From Clostridium sulfidigenes (lineage in GTDB: Bacteria; Bacillota; Clostridia; Clostridiales; Clostridiaceae), in the NCBI RefSeq assembly GCF_000732635.1, contig NZ_JPMD01000022.1:1-64000 (forward strand): a stretch of 64,000 nt of DNA, written 5' to 3'. The number at the start of each line of letters is the position of its first letter. Positions within the stretch are counted from its first letter, which is position 1. The notes beneath the pieces were generated by a model. It saw only the letters and a program-made list of their open reading frames with translations. It did no database searches and was not told the DNA's origin. The position numbers and the translations under genes were made by a program. Below are positions 46,165-56,176 of the stretch, piece after piece.

Positions 46165-47607
46165 TTATTTCCTAGATTTTTGCACTTTAACTTTTTTACC
46201 TTTAATAATTATCTCTCCATATTTTTTTAAGAAGTTCTCACCTTTATTATTCAGTATATCTACATAAGAAATATTATCTTGTATATCTATTATACCAATA
46301 TCGTCTCCATTCAAATCTGGAAGATTACTAAGAGCTCCCACTATATCTATATTCCTTATTTTCTTTTTTTTACCAGCCCCGATGTATACTTTTAAGATAT
46401 CTTTATGAATTACTTTCTTTTTATTTCTCTGTCCTACTTTAAGTTCTTTCTGACTCTCCTTAAATACACTCTTACCTTCTTTAATCTCTAAATCACTTGG
46501 GAAATCCCCCTTTTTAATACTATACCCTAAGTATTCTTCTATAGAAGTCAAATACTTCTTTTCATATTCAGAAACTAAAGTTATAGCTGTTCCTTCCCGT
46601 CCGGCTCTTCCTGTTCTACCTATTCTATGAACATAACTTTCCCTTTCCATTGGAACTTCATAATTAAATACATGAGTTATATTATCTACATGAATCCCTC
46701 TTGCTGCAATATCCGTAGCAACCAGTACTTTAAATTCCTCATTCTTGAACCTTTCCATAGTTTCAATCCTTATTTTTTGTTCCATATCTCCATGTAGTTG
46801 TTCTACTGAAATTCCCTCTGACTTTAATTCTTCATACACTTTTTTAACTTTATCTTTGGTATTACAAAATACTATAGCTGCATCCGGTGTGCATGCATAT
46901 AAGTTCTTCCATAAGGCTTTAAACTTATCTTTATGTTCAACATTTAAATATGATTCTTTTATTTTATTGCGATTAAATATCTTGGATTCTATTTCTAAAA
47001 ATCTAGGGTTTATCATATAATTAGTGCATAGCTCCTCGATACTTTCTGGTATTGTTGCAGAAAATAGAGCTGTTGTCCTTTTTTTCGGTAGTCTATCTAA
47101 TATATCACTTATCTGATCTATAAAACCCATATTTAGCATTTTATCTGCTTCATCAATGATTACATATGTTAAATCCTTAAAGTTTAAGTTCCCTCTATTC
47201 ATATGGTCACTTATCCTCCCAGGTGTTCCTATTACTATATGTACCCTCTGCTTAAGTTCTCTAACCTGCTCATTAAAAGGCTGCTTTCCAAAAACAGCAG
47301 CACATCTAACTTTTTTTATTCTCCCTATATTGGATATATCATCTTTAACCTGTAATGCAAGTTCTCTTGTGGGAACTAGAACTAATGCTGTTATTTTTCC
47401 CTCTTCTACCCTAACTTCATTACAAATAGGAACTCCAAAGCTCGCTGTTTTCCCACTTCCAGTTTGTGATTTTACTATAATATCTTCTCCATCCAAAAGA
47501 CTTGGTATTGTTTTATCTTGAACTTCAGAAGGATTTTCAAACCCTAGATTGTTTAGAGCCTGTAATATGTTTTCATTTAAATTATATTTGTTAAATCCAC
47601 TTTCCAT
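46165..47607 (-). CDS. DEAD-box ATP-dependent RNA helicase, DbpA/YxiN type
   Basis: 480 residues. The helicase core has the Q motif with Phe upstream, Walker A SQTGSGKTA near 48, DEAD as VIIDEADKM, SAT as LFSATIP, and HRIGRTGRAG. A linker follows, then a C-terminal RRM-like DbpA domain (about 400-475, KVYIGAGKKKKIRNIDIVGA). In E. coli DbpA and B. subtilis YxiN this last domain binds hairpin 92 of 23S rRNA, so a role in large-subunit assembly is likely. ATG 47607 has AAGGAGAA upstream. It sits between zinc-ribbon copies B and C. Confidence 0.92.
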   Translation of the reverse strand: MESGFNKYNLNENILQALNNLGFENPSEVQDKTIPSLLDGEDIIVKSQTGSGKTASFGVPICNEVRVEEGKITALVLVPTRELALQVKDDISNIGRIKKVRCAAVFGKQPFNEQVRELKQRVHIVIGTPGRISDHMNRGNLNFKDLTYVIIDEADKMLNMGFIDQISDILDRLPKKRTTALFSATIPESIEELCTNYMINPRFLEIESKIFNRNKIKESYLNVEHKDKFKALWKNLYACTPDAAIVFCNTKDKVKKVYEELKSEGISVEQLHGDMEQKIRIETMERFKNEEFKVLVATDIAARGIHVDNITHVFNYEVPMERESYVHRIGRTGRAGREGTAITLVSEYEKKYLTSIEEYLGYSIKKGDFPSDLEIKEGKSVFKESQKELKVGQRNKKKVIHKDILKVYIGAGKKKKIRNIDIVGALSNLPDLNGDDIGIIDIQDNISYVDILNNKGENFLKKYGEIIIKGKKVKVQKSRK

Positions 47608-47753
47608 AACTTTCTCCTTGTATCTAATTAATATCTAATCATTATTCCTATCTCACATCATATTAGACTTATATATATATTTCTACTTATTTTTAAAATT
47701 TTATACATTAATACTTTTTATATAAATAGTTAATTCTATATAGCTCAAAAATA

Positions 47754-47786
47754 AAAGCTATAAGAATCACTTCTTATAGCTTTCAT
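47754..47786 (-). terminator. Terminator of zinc-ribbon gene C
   Basis: Stem AAGCTATAAGAA / TTCTTATAGCTT followed on the minus strand by TTATTTTTG. Shares most bases with the terminator of copy B. Confidence 0.8.
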
Positions 47787-47804
47787 TGAAATATTAAATA
47801 TTAA

Positions 47805-47960
47805 TTATCTTCTATTTCTTTCTGCTTTTCTTGCTCTTCTGCAATCAGCACATCTAGTTGGCTCATTTTCGAATCCTTTTTCAGCGTAGAAAGCTTGCTC
47901 TCCCTCTGTGAATACGAATTCGTTTCCGCAATCTCTGCATGTTAATGTTCTATCTGCCAT
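47805..47960 (-). CDS. Small zinc-ribbon protein, copy C
   Basis: 51 residues: MADRTLTCRDCGNEFVFTEG, then RCADCRRARKAERNRR. Both CxxC pairs are intact. Leader, coding region and terminator all resemble copy B, so the whole unit was duplicated, with the helicase gene now between. ATG 47960 has TGGAGGAAT upstream. A likely promoter is TTGCAT (48100-48105), 18 bp, TATACT (48076-48081). Confidence 0.88.
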   Translation of the reverse strand: MADRTLTCRDCGNEFVFTEGEQAFYAEKGFENEPTRCADCRRARKAERNRR

Positions 47961-47965
47961 TTACA

Positions 47966-48042
47966 ATTCCTCCATTTTAAAGATCCACCTATTATTAACA
48001 AATCCTCGAATTGGAGAAAATTATTATATATGTTAAATCTTT
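47966..48042 (-). promoter_or_regulatory. Structured 5' leader of zinc-ribbon gene C
   Basis: Outer stem AAAGAT / ATCTTT, inner hairpin TTCTC / GAGGA (one G-T pair) with loop CAATTC, then the ribosome site. Differences from copies A and B mostly keep the pairings. Confidence 0.55.
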
Positions 48043-48137
48043 ATTTCAATTTTATTTGTGTTTAACCACTTACTCAGTATAACATACACTTTACGTATAA
48101 TGCAAGTAATTATATAAATATTTTATTTTATCTTTAT

Positions 48138-50753
48138 TTATACAGTAGTAATCCCTTTATTACTTATTTCAAATACTATTTGCTCATCCTTACCATCTAC
48201 TAAAATATTGCATCCATCGTAAACTTCCCCAGCTATAATTTTTTTTGCAATCATGGTTTCTAAAACATTTCCAATATATCTTTTTAGTGGTCTTGCCCCA
48301 TAAACTGGATCATAGCCTTCTGTTGCTAAAATCTCCTTAGCTAGGTCAGTAATTTCTAAACCTATATTTTTGTCATATAATCTTCTTTTAACATGGTCAA
48401 TAAATATATCAATAATTTTCTTTATACCTTCAATATTTAGTGGTTTAAACATTATAATATCATCTACACGGTTTAAAAATTCTGGCTTGAACCTACTCTT
48501 CATTTCACTCATTACTAAAGCTTTAGTTTTTTCAGTAATCACACCACTATCCTCTAGTAGATGACTACTACCTATATTAGAAGTCATAATTATTATAGTA
48601 TTTTTAAAGTCTATAGTTTTGCCCTTATTATCAGTGAGTCTTCCATCATCTAATATTTGTAGAAATACGTTAAATACATCTTCATGAGCCTTTTCTATCT
48701 CATCAAATAAAACTACTGAATATGGATTTCTTCTTACAGCTTCAGTTAATTGCCCCCCTTCTTCATAACCTACATATCCTGGAGGCGCTCCTATAAGTCT
48801 TGATACTGAATATTTTTCCATGTACTCTGACATATCAATTCTTATAATATTTTCTTCACTATCAAATAAATTTCTCGCTAAAGTTTTAGCCAGTTCTGTT
48901 TTACCTACCCCTGTAGGCCCTAGGAAAATGAATGAACCAATAGGCTTATTTTCATCTTTCATCCCTGCTCTAGCCCTAATTACGGCATTAGCAACAGCTG
49001 TTACTGCTTCATCTTGACCTATTACCCTATTGCTAAGTTCCTCCTCTAATCTTAATAGTTTTTCTCTTTCCCCTTCTACTAATCGTGTTACTGGAATTCC
49101 AGTCCACTTAGATACAATTTGAGAAATTTCTTCTTCTGTAACCTCTTCTTTGAGAAGGGCTGTTTCATAATTATTGTGCATACTTTCTTCTTTTTCTTTT
49201 ATTTCTTCTTCAAGACGTGGTATAACCCCATATTTTAGTTCTGCAGCACTATTTAAATCATATTCTCTCTCATACCTTTCAACCTTACCTCTAGCCTCAT
49301 CCAATTGCTCTTTCAAAGTTCTAACTTCAAGAATCTTACTTTTTTCTTGTTCATATTTAGCAGTCATTTCATCATTTTTTTCTTTTAATTCCGCTAACTC
49401 CTTTTGAAGTTGTTCAAGTCTCTTTTGAGATGCTTCATCACTTTCTTTAAGTAGAGCTTCTCTTTCAGTTTCTAATGTAAATAGCTTTCTTCTAACCATA
49501 TCAAGTTCTGTAGGAAGAGAATCTATTTCACTTCTTATCATAGCCCCAGCTTCATCAATTAAATCTATGGCTTTGTCTGGTAAAAACCTATCTTGAATAT
49601 ACCTATCAGATAATTTTGCTGCTGTTACTATAGCTGAATCATGGATTCTAACTCCATGGTGTATTTCAAATCTTTCCTTAAGTCCTCTTAATATTGAAAT
49701 TGTATCTTGTACTGTAGGCTCTTCTGCAATAACTGGTTGAAATCTTCTCTCTAATGCTTTGTCTTTTTCTATATATTGTCTATATTCATCAAAAGTAGTA
49801 GCTCCAATACAATGTAATTCTCCCCTTGCTAGCATAGGCTTTATAAGATTCCCTGCATCCATAGCTCCGTCAGTTTTTCCAGCACCTACAATTGTATGAA
49901 TTTCATCTATAAATAATATTATCTTCCCATCAGAACTCTTAACTTCCTTTAATACAGCTTTAAGTCTTTCTTCAAATTCACCTCTATATTTAGCTCCTGC
50001 AATTAAAGCTCCCATATCTAAAGAAAAAATTATCCTGTCTTTTAATCCTTCTGGTACATCTCCACGTACAATTCTTTCTGCCAAACCTTCAACTATGGCA
50101 GTCTTACCTACTCCAGGCTCACCAATAAGCACTGGATTGTTTTTAGTTCTTCTTGATAAAATTCTAATTACACGTCTTATCTCTTCATCTCTTCCTATTA
50201 CAGGATCTAATTTATGTTCCTTAGCAAGGTCAATTAAATTCGTTCCATACTTAGCAAGAGCATCATAAGTTCCCTCTGGATCATTAGTATCTACCCTTTG
50301 ATTTCCCCTAACCTGAGATAACACTTCCATAAATTTTTCTTTATCTATGCCATATTCCTTAAGTATTTTCCCTGATATACCTTTTGCATCAACCTCCATG
50401 ATAGCCATCATTATGTGTTCTACACTTATATAGGAATCATGAAATTTCTCTGATATATCTTGAGCCTTAACTAAAACTTCATTGATTCTTCTAGTGGCAG
50501 TAACTCCAGATGAACGAGCTCCTTCTCCTAATACTTTAGGCATTTTCTCTAGCTCTAAATTTACTTTTCTTTTAATTCCTTCAACATCCACACCCATTTT
50601 TTCAAGGACATTAGGTATTAATCCATCTCTTTGATTTAGAAGTGCAGAGAATAAATGAATAATATCTACTTGTTGATGATTATTTCTTACTGCTTCCTCA
50701 TAGGCATCATTTAAACTTTGTTGAACTCTTATTGTTAATTTTTCTGTCTCCAT
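48138..50753 (-). CDS. clpB: ATP-dependent chaperone ClpB
   Basis: 871 residues, full-length disaggregase. N-domain repeats (1-150), NBD1 with Walker [10 protein letters not shown] near 206, a long coiled-coil middle domain (about 410-530, which marks ClpB rather than ClpC/ClpA), NBD2 with GPTGVGKTE near 607, and sensor/C-terminal region with GARPLKRYI. It works with DnaK to rescue aggregated proteins. The gene starts 61 bases after the MarR gene stop, with no terminator between. I see no CtsR or CIRCE operator nearby. Confidence 0.95.
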   Translation of the reverse strand: METEKLTIRVQQSLNDAYEEAVRNNHQQVDIIHLFSALLNQRDGLIPNVLEKMGVDVEGIKRKVNLELEKMPKVLGEGARSSGVTATRRINEVLVKAQDISEKFHDSYISVEHIMMAIMEVDAKGISGKILKEYGIDKEKFMEVLSQVRGNQRVDTNDPEGTYDALAKYGTNLIDLAKEHKLDPVIGRDEEIRRVIRILSRRTKNNPVLIGEPGVGKTAIVEGLAERIVRGDVPEGLKDRIIFSLDMGALIAGAKYRGEFEERLKAVLKEVKSSDGKIILFIDEIHTIVGAGKTDGAMDAGNLIKPMLARGELHCIGATTFDEYRQYIEKDKALERRFQPVIAEEPTVQDTISILRGLKERFEIHHGVRIHDSAIVTAAKLSDRYIQDRFLPDKAIDLIDEAGAMIRSEIDSLPTELDMVRRKLFTLETEREALLKESDEASQKRLEQLQKELAELKEKNDEMTAKYEQEKSKILEVRTLKEQLDEARGKVERYEREYDLNSAAELKYGVIPRLEEEIKEKEESMHNNYETALLKEEVTEEEISQIVSKWTGIPVTRLVEGEREKLLRLEEELSNRVIGQDEAVTAVANAVIRARAGMKDENKPIGSFIFLGPTGVGKTELAKTLARNLFDSEENIIRIDMSEYMEKYSVSRLIGAPPGYVGYEEGGQLTEAVRRNPYSVVLFDEIEKAHEDVFNVFLQILDDGRLTDNKGKTIDFKNTIIIMTSNIGSSHLLEDSGVITEKTKALVMSEMKSRFKPEFLNRVDDIIMFKPLNIEGIKKIIDIFIDHVKRRLYDKNIGLEITDLAKEILATEGYDPVYGARPLKRYIGNVLETMIAKKIIAGEVYDGCNILVDGKDEQIVFEISNKGITTV

Positions 50754-50813
50754 AACATCACCTGCTACTCCAATTTTATATCTAATTAAGTAGCATTTCT
50801 CCTTTCATAAAAC

Positions 50814-51251
50814 TTAAATATTATTAACTATCTTTCTAAATAGCTTTAAAAATTCTTCTCTTTCATCATTTGTGTCTAAGGCATTTAAAACATATCCATA
50901 CAATTTTCTTTCAAAAGCTATATGTTCATTTTTCACTTCCTTGCCTTCATCTGTAAGTTGTAATCCATAGGATCTTCTGTCTCTCTTACTAATAGTTCTA
51001 TTCACATAATTAAGTCTTTCTAGCCTATCTATAGCGCTGGTTAAAGTACTTTTAGGTATGTCTAACATATTACAAATTTCCTTTAAAATTATATCATCCC
51101 TATCATAGACAATTCTTATAATACTAATTTCCATAGTATTAAGTCTTTCTATCCTAGGAAATTCCTCCATAGTCCTATGTTGATTTGAAAAAGACAAAAA
51201 CATTTTCCATAAATTCGAAAATTCTTCAATTAACTTGTCATTATCCTCCAT
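50814..51251 (-). CDS. MarR family transcriptional regulator
   Basis: 145 residues with a winged-helix core: LKEICNMLDIPKSTLTSAID is the DNA-recognition helix-turn-helix, and SKRDRRSYGLQLTDEGKE is the wing with the usual Asp-Arg pair. It has N- and C-terminal dimerisation helices and no cysteine cluster for redox sensing. Two perfect inverted repeats overlap its own promoter, so autoregulation is very likely. clpB follows in the same direction. ATG 51251 has AAAGGAGTAGG upstream. Confidence 0.92.
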   Translation of the reverse strand: MEDNDKLIEEFSNLWKMFLSFSNQHRTMEEFPRIERLNTMEISIIRIVYDRDDIILKEICNMLDIPKSTLTSAIDRLERLNYVNRTISKRDRRSYGLQLTDEGKEVKNEHIAFERKLYGYVLNALDTNDEREEFLKLFRKIVNNI

Positions 51252-51358
51252 TACACCTACTCCTTTAAAATCTTCTTATATCCTACAATCATCATAATTC
51301 AATTATTAAATCAATAGATTACAACCTATATTATTGTTTGCTAAACGTAAAATTTAAT

Positions 51359-51377
51359 TAGTACGAATTCCGTACTA
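51359..51377. promoter_or_regulatory. MarR operator candidate 1
   Basis: Perfect inverted repeat TAGTACG-aattc-CGTACTA, 19 bp, downstream of the marR transcription start. Confidence 0.7.
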
Positions 51378-51390
51378 TATCTTTAAATAA

Positions 51391-51411
51391 ATAGTACTAC
51401 CATCGTACTAT
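51391..51411. promoter_or_regulatory. MarR operator candidate 2
   Basis: Perfect inverted repeat ATAGTAC-taccatc-GTACTAT. Its centre is 33 bp (about three helical turns) from candidate 1 and it covers the -10 box and spacer of the marR promoter. Confidence 0.7.
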
Positions 51412-51419
51412 TTTGTCAA
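51391..51419 (-). promoter_or_regulatory. Promoter of marR (and probably clpB)
   Basis: Minus strand: -35 TTGACA (51414-51419), 17 bp spacer, -10 TACTAT (51391-51396). It is overlapped by operator candidate 2. Confidence 0.72.
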
Positions 51420-51444
51420 TAATGAAATTTTTTTAATCAAAAAT

Positions 51445-51488
51445 AAAAGTAATAATGAAAATCTACTATCATTATTACTTTTATTTTA
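51445..51488 (-). terminator. Terminator of the YgiQ gene
   Basis: Stem AAAAGTAATAATGA / TCATTATTACTTTT with a T-rich tract on the minus strand. Confidence 0.8.
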
Positions 51489-51512
51489 TATTTACAATAA
51501 ATTTTTATTTAA

Positions 51513-51547
51513 TTATTTCTTATTTCTTATTTCTTATTTCTTATTTC
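51513..51547. repeat. Five tandem copies of TTATTTC
   Basis: A perfect 7-bp repeat in five units, directly downstream of the YgiQ stop codon. It is a microsatellite-type tract outside genes, with no clear function. Confidence 0.9.
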
Positions 51548-51557
51548 TTTCCTCTAA

Positions 51558-53534
51558 CTACTGACGAGTTTTCTTCATAGATTTTCTCTTATTAGTAGAA
51601 GTGTTTTTACCCTTTTTTCTTTCTAAAGAAGTTCTTCCATGACTTCCTCTAGGTAAAACTGTTTTACTATTACTATGTTCTTTTCCAACCTTTTTATGTC
51701 TACTGTAATTTCCACTATGGTTAAGATTTTTTCCTTGTGTTTTAGGCCTTATTAAACACTTCGGTCCATTTCCTATTAAATCTTCTCTTCCAGCTTCCAC
51801 TAAAGCTTCATATACTATATCATACTTTTTAGGGTTTCTATATTGAAGAAGAGCTCTTTGCATTGCTTTTTCCCTCTTGCTCTTAGGTACATATATCTCT
51901 TTCATAGTTAATGGATCTACCCCTGTATAGAACATAGCTGTAGATAAGGTTCCAGGTGTTGGATAAAAGTCCTGAACTTGCTCTGGCTGATAATTAATAT
52001 CTCTTAGATATTCTGCTAACTCTATAGCTGATGCTAATGTGCTACCTGGATGACTAGACATTAAGTAAGGTATAATATACTGCTTCTTTCCAACTTGCTC
52101 AGTAAGATTATAAAACTTATCTACAAATCTATCATAGGTCTTCCCAGATGGTTTTCCCATATACTTTAAAACATCAGCACAAACATGCTCTGGAGCTACC
52201 TTTAATTGTCCACTTACATGATGTTCAACAAGTTCTTTAAAGAAGGTATCATTTTTATCAGCCATTATATAATCATAACGTAACCCTGAGCGTACAAATG
52301 CCTTTTTCACCTTAGGAGTAGCTCTTACCTTTCTTAGTAGTTCTAAATACTCAGTATGATCTGCATCTATATTTTTACACGGTTTTGGATATAAACATTG
52401 TTTATGCTTACATGCACCATGCTTAAGCTGAGTTTTGCATGCTGGACGTCTAAAGTTTGCAGTAGGACCTCCTACATCATGAATATATCCTTTAAAATCA
52501 GGTAGATTTGTTATTTCTACCACTTCTTGTAAAATAGAATCTTCACTTCTACTCTGAACTATTCTTCCTTGATGGAAAGTTATAGCACAAAAAGAACAAT
52601 TTCCAAAGCAACCTCTAGAACTAACTATACTAAATTTAACCTCTTCTATAGCAGCTATTCCACCTGCTTCTTCATAACAAGGATGATAATTTTTGGTGTA
52701 AGGCAATCCATAAACATGGTCTAACTCTTCCCTAGTTAGAGGCATTTCTGGTCTATTTTGTACCACATATCTATTGGCATGCTTTTGTACTAGAGTCTTT
52801 CCTCTTACTGGATCTTGTTCTTCATATTGAACCTTAAATGCTCTGGCATACTCCATCTTATCTATAGATACAGCTTTATAGGATGGTATCTCAATATACC
52901 CGCTTACATATTCTAAGTCATCTATCATATAGCATGTTCCAGGCACATGTCTTATATACTGAACTTCTAATCCATCATTTAAACAATTTGCCACTTCTAC
53001 TATTTGCTTTTCACTCATTCCATATATAAGTAAATCAGCACCACTATCTACTAACATTGATTTTCTTACCTTATCACTCCAGTAATCGTAATGGGCAAAT
53101 CTCCTAAGACTAGCCTCTACCCCACCAATTATAACTGGAATATTCTTATATGCTTCTCTAATTTTATTACAGTATACAATAGTAGCTCGATCCGGTCTTA
53201 AACCCATTTTTCCACCTGGAGAATAAAGATCCTTTTCTCTAACTCTTTTAGCTACAGTGTAATGATTTACCATGGAATCCATGTTTCCACCATTAACTAA
53301 AAATCCTAATCTAGGTCTTCCTAACTTCATAAAATCTTCAGTGCTATGCCAATCAGGTTGAGGAATTATTCCTACTTTAAATCCTGCATCTTCAAGAACT
53401 CTAGAAATTATAGCAGTACCAAAACTATGATGGTCTATGTATGCATCTCCTGTTACTATTATAAAATCCAACTGTTCCCATTGTCTTTCTAACATATCAT
53501 CTTTACAAATTGGTAAAAATCTATTTTCTAACAT
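51558..53534 (-). CDS. YgiQ family radical SAM protein
   Basis: 658 residues. The radical SAM cluster is [14 protein letters not shown] (CxxxCxxC, near residue 310), preceded by an N-terminal cobalamin-binding-like region ([18 protein letters not shown]). A Cys-rich insert [16 protein letters not shown] follows. The C-terminal 60 residues are basic and disordered. It is a UPF0313-type enzyme of unknown reaction. Start ATG 53534 has AGGTGATT upstream. Confidence 0.9.
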   Translation of the reverse strand: MLENRFLPICKDDMLERQWEQLDFIIVTGDAYIDHHSFGTAIISRVLEDAGFKVGIIPQPDWHSTEDFMKLGRPRLGFLVNGGNMDSMVNHYTVAKRVREKDLYSPGGKMGLRPDRATIVYCNKIREAYKNIPVIIGGVEASLRRFAHYDYWSDKVRKSMLVDSGADLLIYGMSEKQIVEVANCLNDGLEVQYIRHVPGTCYMIDDLEYVSGYIEIPSYKAVSIDKMEYARAFKVQYEEQDPVRGKTLVQKHANRYVVQNRPEMPLTREELDHVYGLPYTKNYHPCYEEAGGIAAIEEVKFSIVSSRGCFGNCSFCAITFHQGRIVQSRSEDSILQEVVEITNLPDFKGYIHDVGGPTANFRRPACKTQLKHGACKHKQCLYPKPCKNIDADHTEYLELLRKVRATPKVKKAFVRSGLRYDYIMADKNDTFFKELVEHHVSGQLKVAPEHVCADVLKYMGKPSGKTYDRFVDKFYNLTEQVGKKQYIIPYLMSSHPGSTLASAIELAEYLRDINYQPEQVQDFYPTPGTLSTAMFYTGVDPLTMKEIYVPKSKREKAMQRALLQYRNPKKYDIVYEALVEAGREDLIGNGPKCLIRPKTQGKNLNHSGNYSRHKKVGKEHSNSKTVLPRGSHGRTSLERKKGKNTSTNKRKSMKKTRQ

Positions 53535-53602
53535 TTAATCACCTACTCAAATATAGTTCAAATTTATAATTCAACTCAAGGTCTAATTATACTATAAAAA
53601 GA

Positions 53603-53642
53603 ATCAAGAGACTATTTCTTTTACAAAATAATCTCTTGACTC
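53603..53642 (-). terminator. Terminator of gap
   Basis: Stem TCAAGAGACTATTT / AAATAATCTCTTGA, followed on the minus strand by TTCTTTTTAT. Confidence 0.8.
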
Positions 53643-53715
53643 TAAATTAAATATATTGGTATTTTATAATAGTTGGCTAAATTAATTTATAATGTTACTT
53701 AAAACCCTTAACACC

Positions 53716-54747
53716 TTAAGCTATTTTAGTAACTTTCTCTTCCTTTAACATCTGTGCTACGTAGTTAGCTAAATCAACAACTCTTGCTGAATATCCCCAC
53801 TCATTATCATACCAAGATGCTATCTTAATCATGTTACCATTTACCATAGTTGATAATCCATCTACTATAGAAGATCTGCTATCTCCTTTAAAGTCTACAG
53901 ATACTAAAGGTAATTCACATAATCCTAATATTCCCTTAAGTTCATTTTCAGATGCTTCTTTAATTACTCTATTTATTTCATCTACTGTAGTTTCTTTTTC
54001 CACTTCACAAACTAAATCTGTGATAGATACAGCAGCTGTTGGAACTCTTAATGCAAATCCATCTAATCTACCCTTTAATTGTGGTAATACTTTTGCAACC
54101 GCTTTTGCAGCTCCAGTTGTAGTTGGCACTATAGATTCCCCTGCCGCTCTTGCTCTTCTTAAATCTTTATGGCTCTTATCAAGGATTTGTTGATCATTTG
54201 TATAAGAGTGAACTGTAGTTATAAATCCTTTTTTAATTCCAAATTTATCATCTATTACTTTAGCTACAGGTGCTAGACAATTAGTAGTACATGATGCATT
54301 TGATATGATTGTATGTTGTGATAAATCTAAATCAGAATCATTTACACCCATTACTACTGTTATATCTTCATCTTTACCTGGCGCTGTTAATATAACTTTC
54401 TTAGCTCCTGCTTTTACATGATCCATAAGTTCTTCTTTTGTTTTAAATTTTCCAGTAGACTCTATAACTAAATCAACCTCTAAGTCCTTCCAAGGAATTT
54501 CTTTTGGTGATCCACATCTTGTTATCTTTATTTCTTTATTATTAATTATTATTGAATCCTCTGTTGTCTTAACGTCTCCTTTGAAGGTACCAAAGCATGA
54601 ATCATAAACAAATAAATGTGCAAGTGTTTTTATATCTGCTCTAGCATTTATAGCTACAATATTAAAATCCGTCTCAGGACTTTCACATGCTATCCTTAAA
54701 AAAGTTCTTCCGATTCTTCCGAATCCATTTATTCCAACGTTTATCAT
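53716..54747 (-). CDS. gap: Glyceraldehyde-3-phosphate dehydrogenase
   Basis: 343 residues. NAD-binding GINGFGRIGR at the start, the catalytic cysteine in SNASCTTNCLAP, phosphate-binding TTGAAKAVAKVLP, and the C-terminal WYDNEWGYS. It is the glycolytic enzyme forming 1,3-bisphosphoglycerate. I chose ATG 54747 because GCGGGGG lies upstream. The open frame runs 18 codons further back. The gene stands alone, without pgk/tpi following, and has its own promoter at 54790-54818. Confidence 0.95.
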   Translation of the reverse strand: MINVGINGFGRIGRTFLRIACESPETDFNIVAINARADIKTLAHLFVYDSCFGTFKGDVKTTEDSIIINNKEIKITRCGSPKEIPWKDLEVDLVIESTGKFKTKEELMDHVKAGAKKVILTAPGKDEDITVVMGVNDSDLDLSQHTIISNASCTTNCLAPVAKVIDDKFGIKKGFITTVHSYTNDQQILDKSHKDLRRARAAGESIVPTTTGAAKAVAKVLPQLKGRLDGFALRVPTAAVSITDLVCEVEKETTVDEINRVIKEASENELKGILGLCELPLVSVDFKGDSRSSIVDGLSTMVNGNMIKIASWYDNEWGYSARVVDLANYVAQMLKEEKVTKIA

Positions 54748-54789
54748 AATTGAACCCCCGCAATTCATTGTTATACTCTTTATATCAAT

Positions 54790-54818
54790 ATAGTATATCA
54801 CATTAGAATATGTGTCAA
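54790..54818 (-). promoter_or_regulatory. Promoter of gap with flanking direct repeats
   Basis: Minus strand: -35 TTGACA (54813-54818), 17 bp spacer, -10 TACTAT (54790-54795). The sequence GATATACTATATT occurs twice on the minus strand, once upstream of -35 and once across the -10, about 31 bp apart. It may be a repeated operator. Confidence 0.7.
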
Positions 54819-55015
54819 ATATAGTATATCATATTTTTTCTTAATTTCCCGTTGAAATATAGTATTTACTTTCATTTTCTTTTATTTACTACCATTTTCA
54901 TATTTATATTTATGTAAAAAATATTTAATTTACTAGGTTGGTTATTAAATTTCATTAAAAACTAATCATTTAAATCTGATATATGTGCTACACTTTTGCT
55001 TTTATAATATAAATA

Positions 55016-55046
55016 AAAATCCCACCAAGTTTGGTGAGATTTTTAT
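55016..55046 (-). terminator. Terminator of the thioredoxin gene
   Basis: Stem AAAAATCCCACCAA / TTGGTGAGATTTTT with one mismatch, then a T-tract on the minus strand. Confidence 0.8.
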
Positions 55047-55055
55047 TTGTTATTT

Positions 55056-55364
55056 TTAAAGATGAGTTTGAAGTTTAGCTTTAATATCTTCTGGAGACAT
55101 ATACCCTACCATTCTATCTACAGGAATTCCATCTTTAAGTACTACCATAGTAGGTACACTCATAACAGAGAATTTTTTAGCAAGAGATCTACTTTCATCA
55201 ATATCTGATTTTAAAAATTTAATTTTACCATCAAAATCTCCTTGAATATCTTCTAACACTGGAGTTAATCTTTGGCATGGTCCACACCAAGTAGCAAAGA
55301 AATCCACTAAAACTAAACCTTTGCCTGCTTCATTTTCAAAATTATTTTCATCTATAACTTTCAT
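55056..55364 (-). CDS. Thioredoxin
   Basis: 102 residues with the classical active site FFATWCGPCQR near residue 28, cis-proline loop MSVPTMVV, and the terminal helix. It reduces protein disulfides in the cytoplasm. I chose the second ATG (55364) because AGGAGG overlaps the first, at 55373. No thioredoxin reductase lies next to it. Confidence 0.93.
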   Translation of the reverse strand: MKVIDENNFENEAGKGLVLVDFFATWCGPCQRLTPVLEDIQGDFDGKIKFLKSDIDESRSLAKKFSVMSVPTMVVLKDGIPVDRMVGYMSPEDIKAKLQTHL

Positions 55365-55538
55365 AATAATCATCCTCCTATTCTTTTAAGGGTTAATACC
55401 TTTATTTTACTATAAATACATAAATTAAAAAAGTCTTCTTTTCATCATTATCCCATTTTATTTCGTATATCTAAGTATAATCCTTAAAAATCCTTTTAAT
55501 ATCATCATCAATCTACGAATTTCAAAGATTATACAATA

Positions 55539-55991
55539 TTAATATTTTTTATATGCTATTTTTCTAGCCATTAACCCTATAAGAGGAATTTCATATTCTT
55601 TATATTCATAACACTTTACCATTGAAATAATTTCAAATATAGTTATAACTATAGCAACTATACCTGTTATTATTGCTGATAGTAATATAGTACCTAGGGC
55701 CCCATATGCTAGAGGTCTAAAAAACATTAATCCTATACTACCACCTATAATCATAAATATAATAGAACTAAATATAATACCTACAATATTTATTAAAAAA
55801 GCTTGCATAGCATGAAACTTCACAAAACTGCTATCCTTTTCTAAAATATAAATTACAATAGGAGCAAGCCATGCTATAATCTTTATTCCTGGAATAAAAA
55901 TTACTACTATTGCTGCACCGTAAGCAATCAGCGCCATAACATTAGCATCTATATTTCCTATAGAAGACTTATGTGGTTCATAAATATTCAT
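55539..55991 (-). CDS. DUF4870 family membrane protein
   Basis: 150 residues with about four membrane helices. It has the family pattern KDSSFVKFHAMQAFLINIVG and a Tyr/Glu-rich end EYKEYEIPLIGLMARKI. Function unknown; often associated with stress responses. ATG 55991 has AAAGGAGATGG upstream. Confidence 0.8.
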   Translation of the reverse strand: MNIYEPHKSSIGNIDANVMALIAYGAAIVVIFIPGIKIIAWLAPIVIYILEKDSSFVKFHAMQAFLINIVGIIFSSIIFMIIGGSIGLMFFRPLAYGALGTILLSAIITGIVAIVITIFEIISMVKCYEYKEYEIPLIGLMARKIAYKKY

Positions 55992-56100
55992 ATAATACCA
56001 TCTCCTTTTATATCCATATAATTATATTATTCCTTAACATAGTTATAATTACAATATATTTAATTCCTTATTTTTAAAATTTATAAAGAAAGGAATGGAA

Positions 56101-56140
56101 AAAGCTCATAAATAGTTAATTTCGATTTATGAACTTTCTA
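56101..56140 (-). terminator. Terminator of the pan operon
   Basis: Stem AAAGCTCATAAAT / ATTTATGAACTTT with one bulge, followed by TTTTT on the minus strand, after panD. Confidence 0.75.
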
Positions 56141-56176
56141 CACTCCTAATAAATATGAAATTATATATGTTTATAC

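Noticed and set aside
51513-51547. Possible CRISPR array
   Set aside because: Units are 7 bp without spacers; no cas genes or palindromic repeats are in the window.
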